Below, in pieces: positions 27,817-37,386 of a DNA stretch of 64,000 nucleotides. Position 1 is the first letter of the stretch, and the number at the start of each line of letters is the position of its first letter. Below the pieces are notes generated by a model. The model was not told the origin of the DNA. It ran no database searches and saw only the letters and a list, made by a program, of their open reading frames with translations. A program made the translations under genes and the position numbers. This DNA is from an uncultured Flavobacteriaceae bacterium. Lineage in GTDB: Bacteria; Bacteroidota; Bacteroidia; Flavobacteriales; Flavobacteriaceae. The stretch covers positions 1 to 64,000 of the forward strand of contig CAJWAA010000011.1 of the NCBI GenBank assembly GCA_913020295.1, written 5' to 3'.

Positions 27817-27949
27817 AAAGTAGGCAAAAACGACTTAAAATTGATCAAAAAAGGCTTAAAATGATCAAAAATAATCAAAAAACGAATAAATTTGGATTTT
27901 CGGTTTTTTATTAAATTTTAAAATAAAAGCTTTAAAATCAGAGATACAA

Positions 27950-29464
27950 TTAGTCCAAATAGTTATATTCCTGATCTAGACCAAGCAATTCTATGGCTTT
28001 TTTTGAAGGCTTAGGTTTTTTATCCCTGTCTTTGTAATAATGGGTATTGTCCCAATCAAATTCTAGTTCTGTTTCCCTAGGGTCATTTGTTTTGACTAAA
28101 TAGGTATTGAGTTTACTTAACAGGGCTTCGAAAATGGGTTTGTACTCATCAACCTGCGACAAGTTATTCATTTGGAAAGGGTCTTCTTTTATATTATATA
28201 ATTCGTATTCTGGTCTTTTGGAAAAAGCTAAGTCAAATAGAGGTTTAATATCTTGTGAATTTTTATTTTTCAGCATATAAATTTTTGTAGGTGCATCATA
28301 ATGGAGCATATGAGCATCAACATCTCCGTATAATGGGGGATCTCCTGCAGGCCAACGCTCGGGCTCATAATTTTTAATAAATAAATAATCATTTGTTCTT
28401 ATGGCTCGACCTGGATAACCCAGTCCACCTCTTCTGACAAAGGCATGTCTTTCTCTGGCCATGATGACATGGTCTCTTTGAGGATTGATGACTCCTTGTT
28501 TTTCTGAGGTGAGTATATCAACAAAACTCTGGGCATTCATTTGTTTTGGTTTAGTAATACCTGCAAGTTCCAAAAAGGTAGGAGCAAAATCTTTGATGTT
28601 GATAAAGTCTTCTATTTCACGTCCTGGGGTAAAAAAATCAGGCCATGATATGATCACTGGAATTTTGGTTCCAAAATCGTATAAATTAGCTAATCCTCTG
28701 GGCATTTGCCAACCATTATCACTACAGACAATGATCATGGTATTCTCCAACTCTCCCATTTCTTTGAGTAAGGATATGTAGGATCCTACTTCTTCATCAA
28801 ATCTTTGGATTTCATCATAGTAATCAGCGATATCTTTCCTCACCTCAATATTATCAGGGAGGTAGGGGGGTACGAATATGGAATCGAGCTGGATGCCTGA
28901 ATTTTTCCATCCTTCTTTTTTATATGGTCGGTGAGGATCCCTGCTGCTGTACCAATACATCCAAGGTTGCCCTTTTTCTACCTCGTTAAAAAATTCTTCA
29001 AAAGAATTATATCTCGTACCCCCGGGGTTCTGCTCCCAACCAGTAACGGCCTCATCTCCTGGCCCCCATCCTTTTCCCTCAATTCCTATGTGATAACCCG
29101 AGGCCTCCATTAATTGAGAGTAGACTTTAACTTTTGGAAAGCTACTCCAAAGATTAGCTGCCTCTCCCAAGTTCCAGATGTCCTGACCGGTGAGCATTGA
29201 TGCTCTTGCAGGTGAGCAGGAAGGAGCTGAGCAGTATGCGTTTTTGAAGATCAATCCCTTCTTTGCAAGCTTATCGATATTTGGTGTTTTGACTGATTTA
29301 TCACCATAACAACCTAAATGATCTGCAGACTGATTGTCAGACATTAACAGCAATATGTTGGGTCTTTTTGGTTCCGATTTATTTTTTTTTTGATCACATG
29401 ACATATAGATGAACAAAATCATATATATAAATAGATGTCTTGTGGTTAGGCTGACTTTTTTCAT
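27950..29464 (-). CDS. Exported sulfatase (S1 family), SGSH-like
   Basis: Hydrolyses sulfate esters or sulfamates on glycans. N-terminal lipoprotein-like signal ends YMSC (Cys23). The formylglycine motif is C83-S-P-A-R87 in SAPSCSPARASMLTG, so it needs cysteine-type maturation by an anaerobic or FGE-type enzyme that is not in this window. A metal-binding SDN segment lies near residue 42 and SDNGWQ further on. Length 504 aa and overall pattern resemble heparan N-sulfatase and related S1 members, but the exact linkage is unknown. Convergent with the beta-helix gene and upstream of the DUF1501 gene on the same strand. Confidence 0.88.
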   Translation of the reverse strand: MKKVSLTTRHLFIYMILFIYMSCDQKKNKSEPKRPNILLLMSDNQSADHLGCYGDKSVKTPNIDKLAKKGLIFKNAYCSAPSCSPARASMLTGQDIWNLGEAANLWSSFPKVKVYSQLMEASGYHIGIEGKGWGPGDEAVTGWEQNPGGTRYNSFEEFFNEVEKGQPWMYWYSSRDPHRPYKKEGWKNSGIQLDSIFVPPYLPDNIEVRKDIADYYDEIQRFDEEVGSYISLLKEMGELENTMIIVCSDNGWQMPRGLANLYDFGTKIPVIISWPDFFTPGREIEDFINIKDFAPTFLELAGITKPKQMNAQSFVDILTSEKQGVINPQRDHVIMARERHAFVRRGGLGYPGRAIRTNDYLFIKNYEPERWPAGDPPLYGDVDAHMLHYDAPTKIYMLKNKNSQDIKPLFDLAFSKRPEYELYNIKEDPFQMNNLSQVDEYKPIFEALLSKLNTYLVKTNDPRETELEFDWDNTHYYKDRDKKPKPSKKAIELLGLDQEYNYLD

Positions 29465-29698
29465 TATTCTCTAAATTGAATAGTATAAAACTTATTGTTT
29501 TTGGTAATCATTTGAATTTCAATTAAGACAATATAAAGCCTTCTTGATTAGTTGACAAAATTTATTTTATTGGTGTTTAAATAAGTTTTCCAAAAAAAGG
29601 GCAGGATGAGGAAAATAAAAAAACTTCTTTTAAAAATTATGAGAATTTAATTTACCCTTTAATGCCATTTATTCGAAAGTTAAAAGTGCAACAAAAAA

Positions 29699-31207
29699 TT
29701 AAGACAGCAATTTTTTTACAACATTTCCATGAACGTCTGTAAGTCGATAACGTCGCCCTTGATGTTTGAAAGTTAGGCGTTCATGATCTACGCCACATAA
29801 GTGCATAAGCGTGGCATGAAAATCGTGAACATGAACAGGGTCCTCTGTGACGTTGTAACCAAAATCATCCGTTTGGCCATGTATATGTCCGGATTTAATT
29901 CCTGCACCAGCCATCCACATGGTAAAAGCTTTGGGATGATGATCTCTACCGTAATTAGTCTCGGTCAATTGTCCTTGGGAATATACCGTACGACCAAATT
30001 CACCTCCCCAAATTACCAAAGTATCTTCAAGCATACCTCGTTGTTTTAAATCTTTAATTAGGGCAGCATTCGCTTGATCAGTTAGTTTATTTTGACGTTT
30101 TACCCCTCCAGGGCAACCTACGTGTTGATCCCAACCTTGATGATATAATTGAACAAACTTAACTCCTTTCTCCAATAATTTTCTAGCCATCATACAGTTT
30201 GCAGCATAAGTCCCGGGATCACGACTATCTTTACCATACATATCAAATATATGATCGGGTTCATCTGATGTATCAGTAACATCGGGAACTGAAGTTTGCA
30301 TTCTAAATGCCATCTCATACTGAGCCATTCGGGCGTTGATCTCTGGGTCACCATAGGTGTCGAACTGTAGTGAATTTAAACGTTCTAGATAGTTTAGCAT
30401 TTTTCTTCTATCCTTGCCATCATAGTTTTCCGGATTGCTCAAGTAGAGGACTGGGTCTTTTCCAGACCTGAATTGAACCCCTTGATGCTCAGTGGGTAGA
30501 AACCCATTACCCCAAAGGCGAGAATAAAGTGGCTGTCCCCCCATATTTTTGGTAATTAGGGTGATGAAAGTAGGAAGGTTTTCATTATCAGAACCTAAAC
30601 CATAACTCAACCAGGAACCGATTGATGGTCTTCCAGGAAGTTGATTTCCTGTTTGCATAAATGTTATGGCTGGATCGTGATTGATCTGATCAGTCTGCAT
30701 GGATTTTATAAAACACAAATCGTCGACCACTTTTGAAGTATGTGGTAATAGTTCACTTGCCCAAGCACCAGATTGACCGTGCTGCTTGAAATCAAAAATA
30801 GTTGGTGCTATGGGATAGATTGATTGTTCTGCACTCATTGCCGTCAGTCGCTGACCCTGACGAACAGAGTCAGGCAAATGCTGTCCAAACATACTTTTTA
30901 ATTTTGGCTTATAATCCCACATGTCAAGCTGAGAAGGACCACCACTTTGAAAGAGATAAACGATACGTTTTGCCTTCGGTAAATGATGGGGTAATCCTAA
31001 TCTGTTCCTATTTAAGTTTTTTGATAAGACTTGATTACCCTCTGCTTTCAAGGATGCCAAAGCATTTTCTGCACTTAATAAGGATCCTAAAGCGATAGCA
31101 CCTAAACCCATTGAGGTCTTGGTCAAAAAATTTCTTCGGTCTAACTGTTTTTCAATTGCTTGAAGATCTTTGTTATCTGATCTTAAGTTATCTTGATTGT
31201 GACACAT
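29699..31207 (-). CDS. DUF1501 protein with Tat signal
   Basis: Alkaline-phosphatase-fold relative of unknown function, common in Planctomycetes and some Bacteroidota. A twin-arginine export signal is clear (RRNFLTKTSMG followed by a hydrophobic stretch ending near NALA). The body shows YLFQSGGPSQLDMWDYKP, GGEFGRT and HHPKAFTMW, the usual DUF1501 blocks. Length 502 aa. It lies 47 bases downstream of the cytochrome/DUF1553 gene; this pair is a standard two-gene unit thought to act together in the periplasm, but no reaction is established. Confidence 0.9.
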   Translation of the reverse strand: MCHNQDNLRSDNKDLQAIEKQLDRRNFLTKTSMGLGAIALGSLLSAENALASLKAEGNQVLSKNLNRNRLGLPHHLPKAKRIVYLFQSGGPSQLDMWDYKPKLKSMFGQHLPDSVRQGQRLTAMSAEQSIYPIAPTIFDFKQHGQSGAWASELLPHTSKVVDDLCFIKSMQTDQINHDPAITFMQTGNQLPGRPSIGSWLSYGLGSDNENLPTFITLITKNMGGQPLYSRLWGNGFLPTEHQGVQFRSGKDPVLYLSNPENYDGKDRRKMLNYLERLNSLQFDTYGDPEINARMAQYEMAFRMQTSVPDVTDTSDEPDHIFDMYGKDSRDPGTYAANCMMARKLLEKGVKFVQLYHQGWDQHVGCPGGVKRQNKLTDQANAALIKDLKQRGMLEDTLVIWGGEFGRTVYSQGQLTETNYGRDHHPKAFTMWMAGAGIKSGHIHGQTDDFGYNVTEDPVHVHDFHATLMHLCGVDHERLTFKHQGRRYRLTDVHGNVVKKLLS

Positions 31208-31254
31208 GGTTAATTTTTTTTTAGATCTAATGTTACTGTAATTAGTTTGATTCT

Positions 31255-34200
31255 TTATCTTTTAATTATAGTAGCATCGGAGTTGATAATTGTACTTGCT
31301 ACGATTGCATTTGCTGCTACCATAGCTTTGTTTTTATATTTTAATATCCTAAACTCACCTGTGTTTAGCCAACCTTTTGTTTTATATTCTCTAGTTTTAA
31401 ACTTTTCATATTCTGATAACTGAAGATCTAATAAAAGATTTAATTCTTCTTTCTTAATGCTCCTGCCTGTCAATCTTTTGAATACATCTGAAATACCGGC
31501 TTTGGGATCGTCGAACTCAATCATATTATACCCTAGAACGCGGGAAGCTTCAACATAAATAGGATCATTCATCATGACCAAAGCCTGTAGAGGGGTGTTT
31601 GTGTTTTGTCTTCTTACGGAACAAAATGACCTGGTGGGAGCGTCAAAGGTTGCAATAGTAGGATGGGGAACCGAACGTTTCCAAATTGTATACATGCTCC
31701 TGCGGTACAGATTATCTCCTTTATCGGTTTTGTAAGTTCCTGTATTGATTTTCCACAAACCTTCTGGTTGATATGGCTTGACACTTCTTCCTCCTATTTT
31801 TCTGTTTAGAAGTCCTGAAGCGGTTAGTATATTATTCCTTAACATTTCACCCGATAACCTTTTTGATGGACCTCTCGCTAAAAGTCGGTTCATCTTATCA
31901 AGTTTTAATAGTGTTTTGCTCGCTATCGAGGATTGTTGATAGGTATTTGACATAACTATTAATTTAATTAATTTTTTTACATCCCAACCTGATTCGATAA
32001 ATTGAGTGGCTAACCAGTCCAGAAGTTCTGGATGACTCGGCATCTCTCCCTGGTTTCCAAAATCTTCAACTGTTTTTACTATCCCAGTTCCAAAAAGATT
32101 TTTCCAATAGCGATTAACAGCCACCCTGGCAGTTAATGGATTTGATTTACTGGTTACCCATTTTGCCAATCCAAGTCTGTTTTTTTCAAGACTATCGGGA
32201 AACTTGAGAATATTTTCTAGAACGTTAGGGTATACTCTCTCGCCATATTGATCATATTGCCCCCTCTTTAATATAAATGTTTTACGAGGGTTTTTCATTT
32301 CTTTCATGACCATAATTTCCTTCACTTGCTCTAAACTATCAACTTGAATTGCTCTGGTCTTAGCCAATTTTGACAATGAAGATTTAAATTTTTTGGAAAA
32401 ATTAGTTATAAAATATTTTTTTAGCATTTCTCTCTCAGGCTTCTTTAACTCTGATGGCGATTTATTGATAATCATTTCAAATCTTCTGGTGTCAGAAATT
32501 TGAATGACTTCTAAAGGTGTCAATTCCTTTGTAAATACAAAAATATCATCGACTACAGCACCTCCGATTCCCTTACCACGCCATCGCGCTCCAATTTGTA
32601 ATCCAGGCTCTTTATCATTTTTGTATATGATATCCTTGTATAAATTATCCACCTCGATATTGGTTTTAAGTTCTTTACCATCCAAATAGATTTTTAAACC
32701 CTTTGCACTACTTGAACCGTCATAAGTCATGGTAAGTTGCACCCATTTATCCTTGGGAGTTTTTTCATGGCTCAATTCTACGATGGCATTATCCGGCCAA
32801 AAATGTGCCAACATGAGTTCTAACTTGCTGTCCTTTAGTGCCAGATGATAACCCCGGTAATTATATAATCTGGTACCAATATTTTTGTGGAAAATCACTC
32901 CGTTCTCTAATTCTTCAGGAATATAGATTCGGATACCAATGCTGAAAGCATGGTTTCTTTTAAAAATACCAATTCGATCTAAATCTAACCAAGCATCACC
33001 ATCAAATTCAATACCTTTCCCTGAATACCCATCAACTATTTTGGGAAACTGTTTTGGTGAATGTTGTCTTTTCATTTTCCCTTTTTCTGAGGAATTAATT
33101 GAGTTATTTAAACTCCCTTTCAAAAAATCTACTTTGGCTCTGAGCATAGTTGGCAAGCCGTTAGGCACAAGCTTTCGATACCTTTCATTTTGAATCCATT
33201 GAATAGCACTCTTGGATTCCGAGATGAATACTTTTTCAATTTCCTTCTGCTTATCTTCAACTAGAGCATTAGCGTAAGCGATGAATTCTTCTTGCTCAGG
33301 GGTTGGGAGTAATATATTGGGGACGGGCATAGAGGAGTCAAAAGAAATTTGTCCTGCCTCATTCACATTATTAAAAAAACTATACAACTCATAATAATTT
33401 TTTTGGGAAATAGGGTCATACTTGTGATCGTGGCATTTGGCGCATGCCATGGTTAATCCAAGAAATGCTTCACCTAAAACATTGGTGCGGTCAGCTACAT
33501 ATTCTGATCTAAATTCTTCGTCTATGATACCTCCCTCTTGGTTTTGAGGGTGTAATCGATTGAAAGTGGTAGCTAAAATTTGTTCTTTGCTCCCTTTTTT
33601 CATCATATCACCTGCCAGTTGCATTTGAATAAATTTATCATATGGAATATTTTCATCAAATGCTTTGATTACCCAATCACGGTAGGGAGAAACATCGCGA
33701 TATTGATCTACGGTATAACCATGAGTATCTGCATAACGTGAAAGATCCATCCAATCCAAGGTCATTTGCTCAGCATAATGGGGGGATGCAAGTAGCCGAT
33801 TCACTTGTTTTTCATATGCATCAGGCGAACTATCGTTAACAAAAGATGCTATCTCTAAAGGGTTTGGGGGCAAACCTGTTAAATCAAAACTTAATCTTCT
33901 CAATAAAATTTCCTTATCAGCTCTAGGGTTGGGCTGTAAGTCTTCATTTTCTAATTTGGCCAAGACGAAATGATCGATGGGGTTGGCAATTTTTTCTTTT
34001 AACTTGACTTTGGGTAACTTAGGGGTAATAGGTGGAATAAATGCCCAATGTTTTTTGTATTCTGCTCCATTATCGATCCATTTGATCAACATTGCTTTTT
34101 CTCGATCCTTAAGTTTTAAATGCGATTCTGGCTCAGGCATTACAATATTAGGATCATTGGATAGTATACGGTGAACAAGCTGGCTTTGTTTTAAATTACC

Positions 34201-34479
34201 GGGCATAATGGCATACTTTCCAGGTGATCCCTCTAATTCTGAAAAGGCAGATTCAGGAAGATGTAATTGTAAATTAGCTTTTACCTTTGCCTTGTCCGGT
34301 CCGTGGCAAATAAAACAATTATCAGAGAGAATCGGCTTTATATGAAGATTGTAGTCAATTTTTGCTGGTAAATTTTCATAAGCTTGTTGAATGGATTCGG
34401 CAAGTTCCAGGTCTTTACAGGAAATCAAAATGCCTATTAAATTTAACATAACAATAGGTCTTAAATACCTTTTGATCAT
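31255..34479 (-). CDS. PSCyt1-DUF1549-LamG-DUF1553 multidomain protein
   Basis: Large exported protein of 1074 aa. Lipoprotein signal ends ILISC (Cys21). A c-type cytochrome-like domain has the heme motif C55-F-I-C58-H59. DUF1549 follows (about 165-370; DLTGLPPNP, CAKCHDHKYDP with a second CxxCH), then an inserted concanavalin/LamG-like domain (about 480-650), then DUF1553 (about 760-1030; SHPELLDWLA, NTPLQALVMMNDP). This architecture is typical of Planctomycetes polysaccharide clusters. With DUF1501 it may form a periplasmic redox unit acting on sulfated or complex glycans; that is inference. Confidence 0.9.
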   Translation of the reverse strand: MIKRYLRPIVMLNLIGILISCKDLELAESIQQAYENLPAKIDYNLHIKPILSDNCFICHGPDKAKVKANLQLHLPESAFSELEGSPGKYAIMPGNLKQSQLVHRILSNDPNIVMPEPESHLKLKDREKAMLIKWIDNGAEYKKHWAFIPPITPKLPKVKLKEKIANPIDHFVLAKLENEDLQPNPRADKEILLRRLSFDLTGLPPNPLEIASFVNDSSPDAYEKQVNRLLASPHYAEQMTLDWMDLSRYADTHGYTVDQYRDVSPYRDWVIKAFDENIPYDKFIQMQLAGDMMKKGSKEQILATTFNRLHPQNQEGGIIDEEFRSEYVADRTNVLGEAFLGLTMACAKCHDHKYDPISQKNYYELYSFFNNVNEAGQISFDSSMPVPNILLPTPEQEEFIAYANALVEDKQKEIEKVFISESKSAIQWIQNERYRKLVPNGLPTMLRAKVDFLKGSLNNSINSSEKGKMKRQHSPKQFPKIVDGYSGKGIEFDGDAWLDLDRIGIFKRNHAFSIGIRIYIPEELENGVIFHKNIGTRLYNYRGYHLALKDSKLELMLAHFWPDNAIVELSHEKTPKDKWVQLTMTYDGSSSAKGLKIYLDGKELKTNIEVDNLYKDIIYKNDKEPGLQIGARWRGKGIGGAVVDDIFVFTKELTPLEVIQISDTRRFEMIINKSPSELKKPEREMLKKYFITNFSKKFKSSLSKLAKTRAIQVDSLEQVKEIMVMKEMKNPRKTFILKRGQYDQYGERVYPNVLENILKFPDSLEKNRLGLAKWVTSKSNPLTARVAVNRYWKNLFGTGIVKTVEDFGNQGEMPSHPELLDWLATQFIESGWDVKKLIKLIVMSNTYQQSSIASKTLLKLDKMNRLLARGPSKRLSGEMLRNNILTASGLLNRKIGGRSVKPYQPEGLWKINTGTYKTDKGDNLYRRSMYTIWKRSVPHPTIATFDAPTRSFCSVRRQNTNTPLQALVMMNDPIYVEASRVLGYNMIEFDDPKAGISDVFKRLTGRSIKKEELNLLLDLQLSEYEKFKTREYKTKGWLNTGEFRILKYKNKAMVAANAIVASTIINSDATIIKR

Positions 34480-35181
34480 GTTATTAAAAACTTTTGAATT
34501 GTTTGTTGATTAGATTTGAATTCATCTCCATTTAGTTGATTTTGAAATAGATAATTGACGCATTAAAGTAAACTTTGGTTGTATATTTTAATTGATCACA
34601 TCATTCTAATCTCTAACTTCTTTATTTGTAAATTGAGTTGTGTGTCTGAATCAAAAGATTTAAACAAAAAATCTTTCTTTATACTGCTACAATATAATTT
34701 AATAATGGAAATTATGCAACAAGTAAATTCTCTTTGGGGACAATTGTCGGTATAACCATTTCCCTTAAAATTAGCCTATTGTAGTTAGTTAGGACTGTTT
34801 TTGGATTTTTATCTTGGAGTGATTTTTGGAAGTTGTATAGTGTGTAGGAGGTTAATCGGATATGTTATGGTTTAATTATGATGGGACTTTTCGGAAAGAC
34901 TAAAAGCGTGTATTTGATAATATTCAACATAAGCTAATAAGTGTTACATTTATTTTTCAAATTGTATATTAAAGAATAATTAAATTAACAGAACAGCAAT
35001 ATTAATTTATATAAACCATTCCATTGCTATTATAAATGGATTAGAAGAATTTCAGATTACTAATTCCATAACAGAGTATCTTGAATATGGATTTTTCATA
35101 ACTATGCTTTTGTAGAATGGTTCATATCTTCTTGATAAGCTAATAGATAACAAAAGAAAAGCTAACTAAAAAAATATTTAT
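34480..35181. other. Intergenic region, about 700 bases
   Basis: Between the divergent DUF1553 and VanX-like genes. Very AT-rich. Several frames of 15-30 codons exist (one open stretch ends near 35118) but none has a convincing start or recognisable product; decayed coding DNA is possible. No RNA gene recognised. Confidence 0.45.
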
Positions 35182-35841
35182 GTGAAACAACTGCTATTCT
35201 TGTTATTATTAAATAGTTGCAATACATCAAATGTTCGTTCGGATTTCTCAAAAATTGAAAGTATTGAGCCTCCAATACTTATTGACATAAGATATTCTGG
35301 TTCAGACAATTTTTTGGGACGAACTGTTAAAGGATACGAAAGCCCAAAAAATATATTAACAAATGAGGCGATAGATGCATTGACAATTATTCAAAAAATT
35401 CTTTCTAAAAAAGGTTTAGGACTTAAACTTTACGATGGATATAGGCCTCAGAAATCTGTAAATGATTTTATTTATTGGTCAAAAAAAATAAGTGATACTT
35501 TAACCAAACAAAAGTATTATCCAGATGAAATAAAGGATAGTCTTATAGTTAAAGGTTATATTGCTGAAAAATCTTCGCACAGCAGAGGAAGTACTGTTGA
35601 TGTTACTATTATTTATACTGATAGTGTTAATTATGGTAAAGAACTTGATATGGGAAGTGGATGGGATTTTTTTGGAATTAAATCTTGGATTGATAACGAC
35701 TCTATAACTGACTTACAAAAAAAAAATCGTAATTATTTACAAAATATAATGAATCAAAATGGTTTCAGGTCATATTCAAAAGAATGGTGGCATTTTACTC
35801 TGATTAATGAGCCCTATCCAAACACATATTTTGATTTTTAA
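35182..35841 (+). CDS. D-Ala-D-Ala dipeptidase, VanX-like lipoprotein
   Basis: Zinc dipeptidase that splits D-alanyl-D-alanine; chromosomal copies recycle peptidoglycan or scavenge D-Ala rather than confer vancomycin resistance. Starts with GTG at 35182 (an overlapping ATG runs straight into a stop) and opens with a short lipoprotein signal ending LLNSC. The active-site blocks are complete: KLYDGYRP, SSHSRGSTVDVT with metal His and Asp, and EWWHF with catalytic Glu and metal His. Length 219 aa. It stands alone between two non-coding stretches. Confidence 0.9.
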   Translation: MKQLLFLLLLNSCNTSNVRSDFSKIESIEPPILIDIRYSGSDNFLGRTVKGYESPKNILTNEAIDALTIIQKILSKKGLGLKLYDGYRPQKSVNDFIYWSKKISDTLTKQKYYPDEIKDSLIVKGYIAEKSSHSRGSTVDVTIIYTDSVNYGKELDMGSGWDFFGIKSWIDNDSITDLQKKNRNYLQNIMNQNGFRSYSKEWWHFTLINEPYPNTYFDF

Positions 35842-36063
35842 TAAAAACGAAAAAACTAATTTTTTTTGTAAAGGGGGTGGTGATATACAACTGAATTCAG
35901 TTTTATTTGTTATACTTTTCCAATAGAAAATGATTTTTTTATTATCGTTAATCAACTTTCAAATAAGCCACTTATTTACTTAAGATAAAAAATTGCTATA
36001 AAGTAGTAAGTCTAATTGAAAAAGTAAAATGAAGCAAACTTTGGAAAGATTGATACTTAGTGA

Positions 36064-36267
36064 TTAATATTTAAAAATCATTATTCCTAAAAGAACACAA
36101 ACACCAATCATTAAGACTGAAAATGCAATTTGATTTATGTAGAAAGAAATGGGTTTGTTAGAGCTCTTTTCTTTTGGCTTTTGAATCTCAATAAGTGATG
36201 TAAACAACACGAGTAAAACTGGCGCAAATAATACACAGCCTATTATGAATAATTGTAAATCTGTCAT
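36064..36267 (-). CDS. Small two-helix membrane protein (67 aa)
   Basis: Function unknown. Start chosen at ATG 36267 because it overlaps the stop of the upstream 54-aa gene as ATGA; a longer frame from 36321 lies inside that gene. Two hydrophobic helices (about residues 5-25 and 45-66) flank a basic loop IQKPKEKSSNKP. With its partner it forms a translationally coupled pair, which makes both more credible than isolated short ORFs. Confidence 0.6.
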   Translation of the reverse strand: MTDLQLFIIGCVLFAPVLLVLFTSLIEIQKPKEKSSNKPISFYINQIAFSVLMIGVCVLLGIMIFKY

Positions 36268-36428
36268 TTTTTTGGCATTGTATTGACAAAAATTCCATAT
36301 ACCAAAATGGTAGGGACCCATATTGAGACGTATTGTCCCATTTCTTTCTCACCAGAAAACCATAAATAAACTGATAAAATAAAGCTCAAGAAAGCAGATA
36401 TTAGTACAATTAAATCTCTTCTTCTCAT
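36264..36428 (-). CDS. Small membrane protein (54 aa), coupled to the next
   Basis: Short ATG frame encoding MRRRDLIVLISAF at the start, with one clear helix at about 5-24 and a second at about 35-50 separated by a charged turn (SGEKEMGQ). Positive-inside charge at the N-terminus fits a membrane protein. Its stop overlaps the start of the 67-aa gene. Similar two-helix small proteins occur in Bacteroidota, but I cannot name a family. Confidence 0.6.
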   Translation of the reverse strand: MRRRDLIVLISAFLSFILSVYLWFSGEKEMGQYVSIWVPTILVYGIFVNTMPKK

Positions 36429-36845
36429 TAGTTAATTTTTAGAATTTAGTCAATTTAAGAAATTAAATTGGAAAGTTAATTTTGTTTATAGAAACAACTG
36501 TTATAGATGACATGGAAACTACATTATCGGGATAGATTATTTGAATTAGTATAAGAATTGGAGCTAACCTTGAGTCCTTACTTATTTTCTATTAGGCGTG
36601 GTATTATTCCTTATTTGAGTGGAAAATAAGAAAATAAAAAAGTCATTTATAATTGTATTCTGCTTTTAAAAGGTTCTTTAGTGGTAAAATTAAACCACCT
36701 ACAACCAATCATATTTATAAAAGGTGACAGCAAGTGGTACTTACTTTTCTTTTTCAACATTATCTAAAATCCTTAGATAAAGATAGATAATAATTACGAA
36801 TAACAGAGCGTAAAAGATTATTAGTATCGATAAACTAAGATTGAA

Positions 36846-37028
36846 AAAAAGGGGAATCTATAATGAAGAACCTCCGTACACCATCCTCACTTGCATTACT
36901 TCATCCCCAATCTCCTAAAAACAAACACTAATTATTTCTTTAATATAAAGTTATAATATAAATATTTAAAAATCAATAACTTAAAATAGTTTTTATTATA
37001 CAATGGTAGAAAACGAATGTCCATCTAA
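36846..37028 (+). repeat. Leader-repeat copy 1 (decayed small-gene leader)
   Basis: Begins AAAAGGGGAATCTATAATGAAG, with CTTCATCCCC about 35 bases later, so a stem GGGG..ATGAAG/CTTCATCCCC with an 8-base bulge can form. It is followed by an AT-rich tract and TTTATTATACAATG, where the matching copy at 56.08 kb has the start codon of a 76-aa protein. Here the frame after ATG stops within about 14 codons. Confidence 0.6.
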
Positions 37029-37065
37029 TTTTTTAGGTTTTTAGATTGTTAGGAAAATAAAACAG

Positions 37066-37255
37066 AAAAAGGGGAATCCTTAATGAAGCTTCATTAAGTC
37101 ATCATCACTTACATTATTCCATTCCGATTTTCTTAAACAACAAATTCTAAATAGAAAAATATAATTATATTTTAATTTAAATATTAAATTATGAATTATT
37201 TAAAATCTACAACTTTAAATAGTTTGTTCTTATAGAATAATAGATAACTAAAATC
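37066..37255 (+). repeat. Leader-repeat copy 2 (more decayed)
   Basis: Direct repeat of the element 220 bases upstream: GGGGAATCCTTAATGAAG on the left side, but the right side has drifted (CCATTCCG in place of CTTCATCCCC). The tail again reads TTTAAAATCTACAACTTTAAATAG then TTCTTATAGAATAATAG, where a start codon would be. Confidence 0.55.
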
Positions 37256-37386
37256 CATACGAGTTTTTTTATTGGAAAGCGTATCTCTGCGAATAGATTT
37301 AATAAACTTAGATGAGAATTAAGGAGCAATAATGGGGTTAAAATTCTTTAATCGCCATACTGAATTGTATACTAAATTGAAAGGCG

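Larger units (their letters stand above)
36429..37386. other. Intergenic region holding two decayed repeat copies
   Basis: About 950 bases upstream of the small membrane proteins and downstream of GH92. It contains two tandem copies (period about 220 bases, listed separately) of the leader of a small gene family whose better copy is at 55.7-56.1 kb. No intact ORF seen. Confidence 0.6.

Noticed and set aside
27817-27949. Short tandem TTAAAATGATCAAAAA-like repeats between convergent genes
   Set aside because: Low-complexity AT-rich sequence; likely terminator-area noise without clear structure.
35182-35841. Vancomycin-resistance vanX
   Set aside because: No vanH, vanA or regulatory genes nearby; a lone exported VanX-like dipeptidase in a Gram-negative is better explained by peptidoglycan recycling.
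36846-37255. CRISPR array or integron attC sites
   Set aside because: Only two to three imperfect copies with a 220-base period and no spacer pattern; attC consensus boxes are not seen and no Cas or IntI gene is in the window.
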